Origin: Rhodococcus sp. P-2
GTDB lineage: Bacteria; Actinomycetota; Actinomycetes; Mycobacteriales; Mycobacteriaceae
Length of the DNA stretch: 64,000 nt
Assembly (NCBI RefSeq): GCF_016598535.1
Contig: NZ_CP066779.1
Coordinates: forward strand, 5,020,053 to 5,084,052
Reading direction: 5' to 3'
Shown: positions 54,041 to 64,000 of the stretch, in pieces
Numbering within the stretch: position 1 is the first letter of the stretch
Layout: each line of letters opens with the position of its first letter
Translations under genes and position numbers: made by a program
Notes under the pieces: generated by a model
What the model saw: the letters and a program-made list of their open reading frames with translations, nothing else
Told to the model about the DNA's origin: nothing
Database searches by the model: none

Positions 54041-57000
54041 GTGGATGGCAGTCCCGACCGAGGAATCGTTTCCGCAGCTCGTCCGGACGACGAACTCACC
54101 TTCCCTCTTTCTGCCGCGCAACTTTCCCTGCTTGTCGCACAACAGCTTCGGCCCGAGATTCCCGTCAGCATCGCTCAGTACGTCGACGTGGACGGCCCGC
54201 TCGACATCGAGCTGCTGACCGCTGCCAGTAAACAGACCGGCCGTGAGATCGGCTCCGGATACCTGCGCCTGGTCGAGGTGGACGGAGTTGCGCGTCAGTG
54301 GCTCGATCTCGACATGGACGACTCCCTCGACGTGGTCGATCTTCGAGACGAATCGGATCCGGAATCGGCGGCGCGAGAGTGGATGCGCAGAGAGCACACT
54401 GCTGCCATCGATCCGTTCACCGATCGCCTGGTCCGGCTGGCGGTCTTGGTGCTTGGCGACGACCATTCCTACTGGTACAGCCGTATTCACCATGTAGCGC
54501 TCGACGGTTTCGGCGCGATGTCGATGATGAACCGCACAGCCGAGATCTACACCGCCGCGGTGCGGGATCTGCCGGTTCCCCCAGCGGTAACTGCCCCCCT
54601 CCAATCGTTGGTGAAGGCGGAGTCCGACTATCTGGGCTCTTCCCGGTGGGAGCGTGATCGCGACTACTGGAACACCAAGATGGCCGACAAGCCGGGCGGA
54701 ACCTCGCTCGCGTCCTCGACTGCTCCGTCGCAGGCGTGGTCACGCCTGCGGTCCGCGACGGTGCCTTCGGAACTGCGAAGCTCTCTCGAACGGCTCGCTG
54801 CCGCCCACGACGTGACGACGTCGTCCGTGGTGATCGGTGCTCTGGCGTCTTACCTCGCCCGGGCCACCGGGACCCGCGACGTGGTCCTCAGTCTGCCGGT
54901 GTCGGGGCGGACGACAAAAGCTGCTCGCCGGTCCGGCGGAATGATGTCGAACGTCGTTCCGATACGTGCGAGTGTCGACCCGCACTTCGCGGTCGGGGAC
55001 CTGCTGCACGAGGTGAAGATCGAACTCACCGGCGCACTGCGTCATCAGAAGTATCGCCACGAAGACCTACGACGCGACCTCAACGCCGGCGATCACAGCA
55101 TCGCCGACGGACGCGGCTTCCACGGGCCTTTGATCAACCTCATGCTGTTCCATTCCGGAATCACTCTCGGGGACGCGCACGGCGAACTGAACGTGATCTC
55201 GACCGGGCCGATCGAAGACCTCTCGGTCAACGTCTATCAGACTTCCGCAGCCGAAGAGATCCAGATCGACTTCGCCGCGAATCCGGACCTCTACACCGAC
55301 GAGGACATCTCGCGTCACCACCGACGTTTCCTCGAATTCCTCGACTTGTTCTGCGCCGCAGAAGCGGGAACTCGATTGATGGACATCGACCCCGACGCCG
55401 CGGGGAAGTGGATCGCCGAAGTCCAACACGCCCGCAACGTAGAGTACTGGTCTGCGACATTGTCGAGCCCCGCGGAGGATCTGGGTTTGCCGGTCGTCGC
55501 GGGAACCGGTCGAACGTCCACGCCTCTCGAGATCGAGGCAGACCTCTGCCGGCGCCTCGAGACGATGGCGACGACGATGAACACCAGTCTGTTCGTGCTG
55601 TTCCAGTCCGCGATGACCGGACTGCTGCGCCGCGTCGGTTCGGCTGACGAGGTGTCGATCGGAGTTTCGGTCCGCGGGTACGGTGCCTCGAACCCGGACG
55701 ACTTCGTCTCGATGTTCGCCAACCAGTTGGTGCTTCGTTCCACGGTGTCGAACACCATGACGCTCACCGACCTGGTCGGTGCGGTGGACACCGTCGCGAT
55801 CGAAGCGTTCGAGCACGCCGACATTCTTCTGTCGTCGGTGACCGCCGCACTCGGTGACGGTCGCTGGATGGAGACGGGCCCGTTGTTCCGGGCGATGGTC
55901 TGCTTCGAGGAACCACTGGACGCTCACCCGAGATTTCCGGTCCTCATGGTCGGTGCGCCGATCGGATCCGACTTGGCTACAGTGCCGGAACTGTTTGTCT
56001 CCCTGGCGATTCCGACTGGTGAGCATGCCGATTTCGAACAGCCGATCTCCGGTGTCCTGGATTGGCTCGGCACGAAGGAGCAAGCCGAGGACCTCGCCGA
56101 CCGTTTTCTGCGAATCTTGACCGCGATGGTCGGTGCTCCGCACTCGGTGCTCGGCGCCGTGGATCTGCTCCGCCCGGACGCACGCCAGGCGCTGGTACCG
56201 CCGGTGCTGCCGATTACCCCGGTCCGAACGCTCTCCGACATCCTTGCCGACCGCACTCGCGCGACCCCGGACGCGATCGCCGTCGTCGCGGGTGGCGAGC
56301 GCGTGTCCTACCGCGAACTCGATCGACGATCGAATCAGTTGGCGCGCAAACTCGTCGATCACGGCGTGCAATCCGAGTCGTTGGTCGGAATCATGCTGCC
56401 CAAATCGGTCGACATGATCGTTGCCGCAGTCGCGGTGGCGAAGGCCGGCGGCGGATACCTCCCACTCGATCGTGCGCACCCGGCCGAGCGTTTGGCGTAC
56501 GTGGTCGAGGATGCGCAACCGGTGTGCATCGTCTCCGATTCCACCTTCCCGGACGCCGATGTGGCGGTCATCGGAATCGACTCCGACGAGTACTCCGGGG
56601 AGAGTCTGGAAACCGCTGAGCGCCCGCGCGGGCACGGAGCCGACAATCTGGCGTACGTGATCTACACCTCGGGGTCGACGGGTCGACCCAAAGGCGTCTC
56701 CGTCACCCACGCCACCGTGGTGCGATTGTTCGAGAACACGCATGTCGAATTCGGATTCGACGGCAACGACGTGTGGACGATGTTCCACTCGTTCGCCTTC
56801 GACTTCTCGGTGTGGGAACTGTGGGGCGCACTGCTCCACGGTGGAACCCTGGTGCTGGTCGATCACGAAGTCTCACGCGACCCCGATGCCTTCCGAGCGC
56901 TGGTCGCCGCAGAAGGCGTCACCGTGCTCAATCAGACGCCCTCGGCCTTCTACCAGTACATCGAAGCCGACCTCCGGGCCGATTCGGAGACTCGGCTCCG

Positions 57001-60000
57001 GTACGTGATCTTCGGTGGCGAAGCATTGGACCTGCGCCGACTCGGACGCTGGTACGACAATCACCCCGGCTACGACAATCACACGAACTCCGGGCCTGCA
57101 CTCGTCAACATGTACGGCATCACCGAGACCACGGTGCACGTCACGCATCTCGAACTCGACCGACCGAGCGCGAGTTCGGTGACGGGCAGTCGGATCGGCG
57201 ACGCGATCGACGGACTTCGCGTGTACTTGCTCGACGAGCACCTCTCGCCGGTCCCGGTGGGAATCGCGGGGGAGATCTACGTCGCCGGCGGCCAACTCGC
57301 CCGTGGATATCTGGGCCGACCCGACCTCACCGCGGGCCGGTTCGTCGCCGATCCCTTCAACGCCGGCGGCCGGCGGTTGTACCGGTCCGGCGACCGAGCA
57401 CGGTGGATTGCGCCCGGGCAACTCGAATACCTCGGACGCGGCGACGCGCAGGTCAAGATCCGCGGCTTCCGGATCGAACTCGGCGAAATCGACTCCGTCA
57501 TCCTCGGCGCACCGGGAATCGACGACGCAGTGACGGTTGTGGCACCGACGCCGGCGGGCGGCGCTCTCGTGACGTACGTGACCGCTTCTGATTCCGTCGA
57601 CGCCGAGGTCCTTCGCGCCCACGCCGCCGAAGTTCTCCCGACCTACATGGTTCCCGATGCCTTCATGGTCATCGATTCGATTCCGTTGACCACCAACGGA
57701 AAACTCGACCGGCGTGCGCTGCCGTCGCCGATCCTCGCCTCCACCAAGGTCTTCCGGCCCCCGACGACGCCGACCGAGGACAAGGTCGCCGCGGTTCTGG
57801 CTGACATTCTCGGTAGCGGGCCGCTCGGACTCGACGACAATTTCTTCCATCTGGGTGGAAACTCGCTGGTAGCGACGACGGCTGTGGCTCGCTTGACCGA
57901 AGCAACCGGAGTGCGGATGCCTCTGCGAGCACTCTTCGATCACCCCACGGTCTCCGGGATCGCGGCGACCATCGAGCGTGCCGCACAAACTCCGGACGCC
58001 GACGGTATTCAGGTCGTGGCCCGGCCGGCCGTGCTACCTCTCGCACCCGCCCAGCAGCGACTGTGGTTCCTCAATCGCGTCGCGCCGGAATCGGGCGCGT
58101 ACAACATTCCACTGGCGGTGTCGTTGCGTGGTGGCGTCGACGCCGACGCACTCAGCGCTGCGATCGTGGACGTCGTGACACGTCACGAGTCACTACGCAC
58201 CGTGTTTCCTCAAATCGGGGACAACGCGACGCAGAAGGTGCTGGGCCTGGGCGAGGGGATCGCAGGGCTCGAGTCGATCGACGTGGAACGCGGAAGCCTC
58301 GAGAGAGTGATCTTCGAATTCTCTTCGGCGGGTTTCGATCTGGTCCGCGAACGCCCGGTGCGCTACCTGCTGATCACTGTCGCCGACGAGAAGGAAGGCG
58401 ATGACGAGGAAGCTGTCCTCGTCGTGGTCCTGCACCACATGGTGGCCGACGGTTGGTCACTCGCTCCGTTGGCTGCTGATCTCACCGGCGCCTACGCCGC
58501 CCGCGTCGGCGGCAACAGCCCGCAGTGGGCGCCGCTTCCAGTGCAGTACGCCGACTACACGCTCTGGCACCGGGAGCACCTCGGGGACGCGGCATCCACC
58601 GATTCGCTTGCCCACTCACAGATCACGTTCTGGAAGCAGCAACTGGCGGGAGCGCCCGAGCAACTCCACCTGCCGACGGACCGTCCGCGCCCACTCGACC
58701 CGACCATGCGCGGGGCCGGCGTCGACATCAGAATTGGCGCTTCCACACATCAGAAGCTCGCTGTACTTGCTGCCGATCACGACGCCACGCCTTTCATCGC
58801 CCTGCACGCGTGCTTCGCCCTTCTTTTGGCTCGCTACAGCGGCACAGACGACATCGTCGTCGGAACACCGGTGGCGGGACGAGGGGACAGGTCTCTCGAT
58901 CTGCTCGTCGGCATGTTCGTCAACACCCTTGCCTTGCGGACCATCGTCGACCGTGATGTGACCTTCGGGGAGTACCTCGCGCAGGTCAGAGCTGTCGACG
59001 TGGATGCCTTCGACAATGCGGACATACCATTCGACGTCGTCGTGGACGCGCTCGAACTGGACCGCTCGCCCGCACACCACCCGGTGTTCCAGGCTGCCAT
59101 CACCTCTCGGATAACCACCACTCACACAGCTGAACTGGCCGGGGTGTCGATGACGGCCCGGGCAGTCGAGACGGGGTTGACCAAGTTCGACCTCGAGCTC
59201 ACGGTCACCGAGCGCCGCGAGGCCGGGGCCGCAGCTGGGATCGATGCCACGTTCACCTACTCCACCGACCTGTTCGACGGCTCGACCGTCGAAGCGTTGG
59301 CGCGAAACTTCGTGACACTCGTCGAATCGGCGGTCTCGGAACCGACTGCACCGGTGGGTGACCTTCGTGTACTCGGATCCCGGGAGAGTGCCGCGATATT
59401 GCCGCGCCGCGGTGTGGCTTCGGTGGGCGAATCGACGCTGGCGCAGATCCTCGGGGATACCGCGAGGACGTATCCCGACGCGATCGCCCTCGAAGACTCC
59501 GAGCGTTCACTGTCGTACGGGGAGCTGGAGCGTCGATCGAATCGGATCGCTCGATACCTCATGGACCTGGGCGTCGGCCCCGAGACACCGGTCGCATTGG
59601 CAGTCGCCCGATCGGTCGACTCGGTGCTCGCAGTCTGGTCGGTCACCAAAGCCGGCGGCGTTTTCGTCCCGGTCGATCCCCGTTATCCCGCAGATCGAGT
59701 TGCGCACATGCTCGAGGATTCGGGTGTGCGCATTGGAATTCGGTCCGCCGAGGTCGCGGCCGGTCCGGCAACCGGCGGGAATGTCGCAGTTTGGATCGAC
59801 CTCGGCGACGCGGACACGGTTGCAGAATGTGCCGCCTACTCCGACGCCGCCATCGACGACGCGGACAGAACAGGATCGATCACTGCGGCGTCGGCCGCGT
59901 ACGTCATCTACACGTCCGGGTCGACCGGAGTGCCGAAGGGCACCGTCGTCACCCACGCAGGTTTGGCGAATCTTGCTCGCGAACAACAGGATCGGTACCG

Positions 60001-63000
60001 GATCACCGCCGCGTCGCGAACTTTGCATTTTGCATCGCCGAGCTTCGACGGTGCCGTCCTCGAGCTACTGCTGGCCGGTTCGACCGGCGCGACGATGGTG
60101 ATCGCCCCTCCCGACATCTACGGCGGGGAGGCTTTGAGCGAGTTCCTCCGACGCCGCGAGGTCACTCATGCCTTCATCACTCCGGCTGCTCTGGCGACTG
60201 TCGATCCGGCGGGCGTGACGGCACTGGAATGCGTAGTCGTCGGCGGCGATGTGTGCACTCCGGAATTGGTCTCGAGCTGGGGCAACGGGCGCAGACTGCA
60301 CAACGGATACGGTCCGACCGAAACCACTGTCATGGTTGCCATCAGTGACGCACTCTCACCGGGCGAGCCGATCACCATCGGTGGTCCCATCCGCGGAATC
60401 GACGCCGTGGTGCTCGACGCTCGGCTGCAACCGGTCCCGATCGGCGGCGTCGGCGAGCTGTACATCGGTGGGCCGGGCCTCGCACGGGGTTACCACCTCC
60501 GTCCAGCACTGACGTCGGATCGTTTTGTCGCGCATCCGTACTCGACGCCCGGTGCGCGGATGTACCGCACCGGTGACCTGGTCCGCTGGACGAAGGACCT
60601 GACCCTTCGCTACGTGGGCCGCAGCGACCATCAGCTCAAGATCCGCGGGTTCCGCATCGAACTCGGCGAGATCGACGCTGCTCTGATGGATTCCCCTCTC
60701 GTTCACTTCGCCACGACGATTCCCGTCGAATCCGTCGCAGGCACCACCTTGGCGTCGTACGTGTTGCTGAGCGGCGACGCTGATATCGAGTCGCTCTTCG
60801 TGGGACTCGCCGACAGCTTGCCTCGGTACATGATTCCGTCGTCGATCACCCCGATCGACGCGATTCCGTTGACCCCGGTCGGCAAACTCGATCGCAGAGC
60901 ATTGCCGACGCCGGTTCCACGCGAAATCCTCGGCACGGGTCGTGAACCCGAGGCCGGGCTCGAACGAACCGTTGCCGACGTGTTCGCTTCACTGCTCGAC
61001 GTACCCGAGGTCCGGGCCGGAGACAGCTTCTTCGATCTCGGGGGCCATTCACTCGTCGCGACGCAGGTGTCCGCGCGGTTGAGCGCGGCGACGGGACTCG
61101 CCGTGGACGTGCGCTCGATCTTCGAAGCACCGACAGTCGAAGCGCTCGCCGCACATCTGGCCACAAGCGCCGAAGAATCCGACGATCGACCTGCCCTGAC
61201 CGCCGGCGCTCGCTCTGCCCGCCTACCGCTCTCCGCTGCGCAACAGCGACTGTGGTTCGTCAATCGCTTCGATCCGCAGTCCTCGGTCTACAACATCCCG
61301 TTCGCGATCCGGATCACCGGGGACATCCACGGCGACGCCCTCGAGGAGGCGCTCTCGGACGTCATTGCGCGTCACGAGGTGCTTCGAACGATCTACGTCG
61401 ACAGCGCGGACGGACCGAGCCAGGTCATCCGAGCAATTTCCGATGTGCAGTTCTCCGTCGAGCGCTATTTCGGCTCTGAAGGTGTCGACTCGGCGACGAC
61501 GGAGTTCGCATCGCGTGGGTTCGATCTCGGTTCGGATCTGCCGATTCGGGCAATGCTCGTGCGCGAGGACGCCGATGTTCACGTACTGGTCGTCGTCATC
61601 CACCACATCGCCTTCGACGGCTGGTCCCTGACTCCCTTTGCCGCAGATTTCATCGCGGCGTACTCCGCACGCGTCGTCTCGGATGCACCCGTATTTGCGC
61701 CGCTCGAGGTGCAGTACGCCGATTACGCGGTGTGGCAGAAAGACTCGCTCGGGCAGATCGACGACCAGGAGTCTCTGGTTGCCCGCGAGCTGACGTTCTG
61801 GACAGCTGCCATGGCGGCTGCCCCGGACGAAGTGCTGTTACCCGTGGATCGCCCACGCGGATCTGTCACCACGACCGCCGTCGGATCGGTGCCGATCGTC
61901 ATCGACGCGGCGACGGTGGAGCAACTCGCCGCCTTGGCGAGGCGCAGTGGTACGACGCAGTTCATGGTCGTACACGCGATCCTGGCGGTTGTTCTCGCGC
62001 GTCTCGGTGCTACCGACGATGTGGTGATCGGTACCCCGGTGGCCGGCCGCGGGCGACCCGAACTGGATTCCCTGATCGGGATGTTCGTCAATTCGGTACC
62101 CCTTCGCACACCGGTCGACCACCGAGCGTCGTTCACCGACCTGCTCGAGGGCGTCCGCGACCGCGACCTCGCCGCCTTCGCCCACTCCGAGTTGCCCTTC
62201 GAGGTGTTGGTCGACGCCCTCGACCTCGACCGGTCCACCACGCGACATCCACTGTTTCAGGTCATGCTGTCGTACCACCAGAATGTGGTCTCGCCGCAGG
62301 TCACAGTTCACGGCGCACGTCTCGAAGCGCAACCACTCGAGCCGTCCGTCGCGAAGTTCGACCTCGAGTTCACTCTGCTGGCAGGCAATTCCGAGAACGC
62401 GGAGATCACCGGATCGCTCAGGTTTGCCGAGGCGCTCTTCGACATCGCCACCGCGGAAACGATCGCCGCCCGTGTGCAGTCGGTAGCCCGCGCCGTCGCC
62501 GCGGAGCCGGACACCGCGATCGACGACATCGAATTCCTCAGTGCCCTCGAGCGAGAGTCACTCGTGCCCGTACGCGGTCCGGCATGGACCAGCTCGCGCA
62601 CCTTGGCCGAAATATTGACGCGGACGGCCAACAGTTCAGGGGATTCGGTGGCCCTTCGATCGGGTGACACCACCGTGCTCTACCGAGATCTGTTCGCCCG
62701 TGCATCGGCGCTTGCCCGCCGTTTGACCACGGAAGGAATCGGTGCCGAAGACATTGTGGCAATAGCGATTCCGCGTTCGATCGACTCGATCATCGCGTTG
62801 TGGGGCGTTTCCTTGACCGGTGCTGCGTTTGTTCCTGTCGATCCGCGATACCCCGCCGATCGCATTCTGCACATGCTCACCGACTCCGGAGCCACTCGCG
62901 GAGTGACGACGGAAGCAGTGATCGAATCGCTGCCCCGGCCCGTTCCGTGGATGACGATGGACGACATCGAGGACGACGGTACCGGTCAAGCGATTCCCGC

Positions 63001-64000
63001 AGCGCCGATCCGAATCGACAACCTCGCCTACATCATCTACACCTCCGGATCGACGGGAAAACCCAAGGGGGTCAGCGTTACTCACCGTGGCCTGAGCGCA
63101 TTGGCTGCCGAGCAGACGGCGCGCTACGGCATCTCGGCGCAGTCGAGGACGCTGCACTTCTCCTCACCGAGCTTCGACGCCTCCATCCTCGAACTGCTGC
63201 TCGCCGTCGGTGAAGGCGCGACGATGGTGATCGCATCTCCCGACGTCTACGGCGGCGAGGACCTCGCCAAATTGGTCACCGATCAGCAGGTGACCCACGC
63301 GTTCATCACACCGGCAGCGCTGGCCTCGGTCGATCCGACCGGGCTGGACGCCTTGCAGTCGATAGTTGTCGGCGGCGAGGCATGCCCACCCGAACTGGTC
63401 CGCAAGTGGGCACCGGGTCGCCGGTTGTTCAACGGATACGGGCCGACGGAAACCACCGTCATGGTCTGCATCAGCGATGCGCTGAGCGTGGGGGAGACCG
63501 TGACCATCGGCGGACCCGTCCGCGGCGTGTCCGCGGTGGTTCTCGACGGTTCCGCCCGGCCGGTCCCCGTCGGAGTCACCGGCGAGCTCTACATCGCCGG
63601 CCTGGGACTTGCCCGCGGCTACCTCGACCAACCCGGGTTGACGGCGACGCGATTCGTGGCAGCGCCGTTCGGCCCGGCCGGTACTCGCATGTACCGGACC
63701 GGAGACCTGGTTCGGTGGACACCGCTCGAGACGATCGAATACGTCGGACGCTCCGATCACCAGGTGAAAGTGCGCGGATTCCGCATCGAACTGGGCGAGA
63801 TCGACTCTGTCCTGAGCGCATACCCCGGCGTCGAGTTCGCGGTCACCGTGGGCGTCGACGCAGCTTCCGGTGAGACGATGTTGGCGTCGTACGTGGTGCT
63901 CGGCGACGATGCGGTCGACATGGACGAGTTGCTGAGCCATGCGCGCCGCTCTCTGCCCGCCTTCATGGTGCCGTCGGCGATCACCCCGATCGAGCACGTT
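54041..64000 (+). CDS. Giant nonribosomal peptide synthetase (3' end beyond window)
   Basis: It builds a peptide by thiotemplate assembly; 3,320 codons are visible with no stop. Domains by residue: C1 about 20-445 with HHVALDG at 150-156, similar to the EntF condensation domain; a C-lobe-only condensation fragment about 465-725 without HHxxxDG; A1 about 730-1230 ([11 protein letters not shown] at 875, pocket D921 F922 W925 N964 I990 G992 M1024 V1032 H1033 K1221); PCP1 LGGNSL with Ser1275; C2 with HHMVADG at 1465; A2 (Y1957 core, D2003 G2004 L2007); PCP2 LGGHSL with Ser2337; C3 with HHIAFDG at 2521; A3 (core at 3000, D3046 A3047 L3050). GTG start with GAGGGA upstream. No epimerase, thioesterase or MbtH gene is in view. 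Product unknown. Confidence 0.95.
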   Translation, partial: MDGSPDRGIVSAARPDDELTFPLSAAQLSLLVAQQLRPEIPVSIAQYVDVDGPLDIELLTAASKQTGREIGSGYLRLVEVDGVARQWLDLDMDDSLDVVDLRDESDPESAAREWMRREHTAAIDPFTDRLVRLAVLVLGDDHSYWYSRIHHVALDGFGAMSMMNRTAEIYTAAVRDLPVPPAVTAPLQSLVKAESDYLGSSRWERDRDYWNTKMADKPGGTSLASSTAPSQAWSRLRSATVPSELRSSLERLAAAHDVTTSSVVIGALASYLARATGTRDVVLSLPVSGRTTKAARRSGGMMSNVVPIRASVDPHFAVGDLLHEVKIELTGALRHQKYRHEDLRRDLNAGDHSIADGRGFHGPLINLMLFHSGITLGDAHGELNVISTGPIEDLSVNVYQTSAAEEIQIDFAANPDLYTDEDISRHHRRFLEFLDLFCAAEAGTRLMDIDPDAAGKWIAEVQHARNVEYWSATLSSPAEDLGLPVVAGTGRTSTPLEIEADLCRRLETMATTMNTSLFVLFQSAMTGLLRRVGSADEVSIGVSVRGYGASNPDDFVSMFANQLVLRSTVSNTMTLTDLVGAVDTVAIEAFEHADILLSSVTAALGDGRWMETGPLFRAMVCFEEPLDAHPRFPVLMVGAPIGSDLATVPELFVSLAIPTGEHADFEQPISGVLDWLGTKEQAEDLADRFLRILTAMVGAPHSVLGAVDLLRPDARQALVPPVLPITPVRTLSDILADRTRATPDAIAVVAGGERVSYRELDRRSNQLARKLVDHGVQSESLVGIMLPKSVDMIVAAVAVAKAGGGYLPLDRAHPAERLAYVVEDAQPVCIVSDSTFPDADVAVIGIDSDEYSGESLETAERPRGHGADNLAYVIYTSGSTGRPKGVSVTHATVVRLFENTHVEFGFDGNDVWTMFHSFAFDFSVWELWGALLHGGTLVLVDHEVSRDPDAFRALVAAEGVTVLNQTPSAFYQYIEADLRADSETRLRYVIFGGEALDLRRLGRWYDNHPGYDNHTNSGPALVNMYGITETTVHVTHLELDRPSASSVTGSRIGDAIDGLRVYLLDEHLSPVPVGIAGEIYVAGGQLARGYLGRPDLTAGRFVADPFNAGGRRLYRSGDRARWIAPGQLEYLGRGDAQVKIRGFRIELGEIDSVILGAPGIDDAVTVVAPTPAGGALVTYVTASDSVDAEVLRAHAAEVLPTYMVPDAFMVIDSIPLTTNGKLDRRALPSPILASTKVFRPPTTPTEDKVAAVLADILGSGPLGLDDNFFHLGGNSLVATTAVARLTEATGVRMPLRALFDHPTVSGIAATIERAAQTPDADGIQVVARPAVLPLAPAQQRLWFLNRVAPESGAYNIPLAVSLRGGVDADALSAAIVDVVTRHESLRTVFPQIGDNATQKVLGLGEGIAGLESIDVERGSLERVIFEFSSAGFDLVRERPVRYLLITVADEKEGDDEEAVLVVVLHHMVADGWSLAPLAADLTGAYAARVGGNSPQWAPLPVQYADYTLWHREHLGDAASTDSLAHSQITFWKQQLAGAPEQLHLPTDRPRPLDPTMRGAGVDIRIGASTHQKLAVLAADHDATPFIALHACFALLLARYSGTDDIVVGTPVAGRGDRSLDLLVGMFVNTLALRTIVDRDVTFGEYLAQVRAVDVDAFDNADIPFDVVVDALELDRSPAHHPVFQAAITSRITTTHTAELAGVSMTARAVETGLTKFDLELTVTERREAGAAAGIDATFTYSTDLFDGSTVEALARNFVTLVESAVSEPTAPVGDLRVLGSRESAAILPRRGVASVGESTLAQILGDTARTYPDAIALEDSERSLSYGELERRSNRIARYLMDLGVGPETPVALAVARSVDSVLAVWSVTKAGGVFVPVDPRYPADRVAHMLEDSGVRIGIRSAEVAAGPATGGNVAVWIDLGDADTVAECAAYSDAAIDDADRTGSITAASAAYVIYTSGSTGVPKGTVVTHAGLANLAREQQDRYRITAASRTLHFASPSFDGAVLELLLAGSTGATMVIAPPDIYGGEALSEFLRRREVTHAFITPAALATVDPAGVTALECVVVGGDVCTPELVSSWGNGRRLHNGYGPTETTVMVAISDALSPGEPITIGGPIRGIDAVVLDARLQPVPIGGVGELYIGGPGLARGYHLRPALTSDRFVAHPYSTPGARMYRTGDLVRWTKDLTLRYVGRSDHQLKIRGFRIELGEIDAALMDSPLVHFATTIPVESVAGTTLASYVLLSGDADIESLFVGLADSLPRYMIPSSITPIDAIPLTPVGKLDRRALPTPVPREILGTGREPEAGLERTVADVFASLLDVPEVRAGDSFFDLGGHSLVATQVSARLSAATGLAVDVRSIFEAPTVEALAAHLATSAEESDDRPALTAGARSARLPLSAAQQRLWFVNRFDPQSSVYNIPFAIRITGDIHGDALEEALSDVIARHEVLRTIYVDSADGPSQVIRAISDVQFSVERYFGSEGVDSATTEFASRGFDLGSDLPIRAMLVREDADVHVLVVVIHHIAFDGWSLTPFAADFIAAYSARVVSDAPVFAPLEVQYADYAVWQKDSLGQIDDQESLVARELTFWTAAMAAAPDEVLLPVDRPRGSVTTTAVGSVPIVIDAATVEQLAALARRSGTTQFMVVHAILAVVLARLGATDDVVIGTPVAGRGRPELDSLIGMFVNSVPLRTPVDHRASFTDLLEGVRDRDLAAFAHSELPFEVLVDALDLDRSTTRHPLFQVMLSYHQNVVSPQVTVHGARLEAQPLEPSVAKFDLEFTLLAGNSENAEITGSLRFAEALFDIATAETIAARVQSVARAVAAEPDTAIDDIEFLSALERESLVPVRGPAWTSSRTLAEILTRTANSSGDSVALRSGDTTVLYRDLFARASALARRLTTEGIGAEDIVAIAIPRSIDSIIALWGVSLTGAAFVPVDPRYPADRILHMLTDSGATRGVTTEAVIESLPRPVPWMTMDDIEDDGTGQAIPAAPIRIDNLAYIIYTSGSTGKPKGVSVTHRGLSALAAEQTARYGISAQSRTLHFSSPSFDASILELLLAVGEGATMVIASPDVYGGEDLAKLVTDQQVTHAFITPAALASVDPTGLDALQSIVVGGEACPPELVRKWAPGRRLFNGYGPTETTVMVCISDALSVGETVTIGGPVRGVSAVVLDGSARPVPVGVTGELYIAGLGLARGYLDQPGLTATRFVAAPFGPAGTRMYRTGDLVRWTPLETIEYVGRSDHQVKVRGFRIELGEIDSVLSAYPGVEFAVTVGVDAASGETMLASYVVLGDDAVDMDELLSHARRSLPAFMVPSAITPIEHV

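Noticed and set aside
55067..56866. 599-codon minus-strand frame inside the NRPS gene
   Set aside because: It lies fully antisense to NRPS condensation and adenylation domains and shows no protein-family signature.
54041..64000. Assigning the NRPS to a known siderophore such as heterobactin or rhodochelin
   Set aside because: The Thr code and EntF-like start domain are suggestive, but the remaining pockets, module count and tailoring genes are unknown or outside the window.

Overview
The window is about 62% GC chromosomal DNA from a mycolic-acid actinomycete, most likely a Rhodococcus of the erythropolis group. This is inferred from protein sequences and from gene order, which follows the Mycobacterium tuberculosis Rv1391-Rv1466 region as I remember it. 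No rRNA, tRNA, transposase, integrase or CRISPR array was seen. GTG starts and 4-nt GTGA/ATGA overlaps are common, and most genes form tightly packed operons.

Layout, left half. Bases 1-4.7 kb hold coaBC (5' cut), metK and a helicase-dead priA. A PadR regulator with a palindromic operator and a secreted lipase follow. Bases 7.2-14.7 kb carry fmt-rsmB, a YjbR-like protein, rpe, the riboflavin genes ribD-ribE-ribBA-ribH and a PH-domain membrane protein. Bases 14.8-19.9 kb are the overlapping uvrC-rapZ-yvcK-whiA operon. Bases 20-27.3 kb are the lower glycolysis block gap-pgk-tpiA, a convergent tyrosine/lipid phosphatase, then secG and ppc. Bases 27.4-31.2 kb are a small accessory patch with two SDR enzymes, a membrane protein, TfoX-like and DUF1801-like proteins and an AAA ATPase.

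Layout, right half. A minus-strand operon (38.0-31.5 kb, transcribed leftwards) encodes tkt-tal-zwf-opcA-pgl, the pentose phosphate pathway. ctaB and ctaA (heme O and heme A synthesis) flank qor and a small conserved protein. Upstream of ctaA lies a 35-bp tandem repeat array. Next comes a four-gene overlapping minus-strand operon: mptB (lipoglycan mannosyltransferase), ABC ATPase, ABC permease and a secreted beta-propeller-like protein. Divergent from it is the SUF iron-sulfur operon sufR-sufB-sufD-sufC-sufS-sufU-sufT. It carries a SufR-type operator across the sufR start and ends at a strong hairpin.

From 54.0 kb to the right edge (9,960 nt, still open) runs one giant nonribosomal peptide synthetase gene. 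Its order is: EntF-like condensation domain, an extra condensation half lacking the HHxxxDG lobe, A1 (threonine pocket code), PCP, C, A2, PCP, C, A3. A2 and A3 have almost the same pocket. This is the most distinctive part of the window. The remainder is mostly conserved housekeeping DNA with a few unusual regulatory and repeat features.
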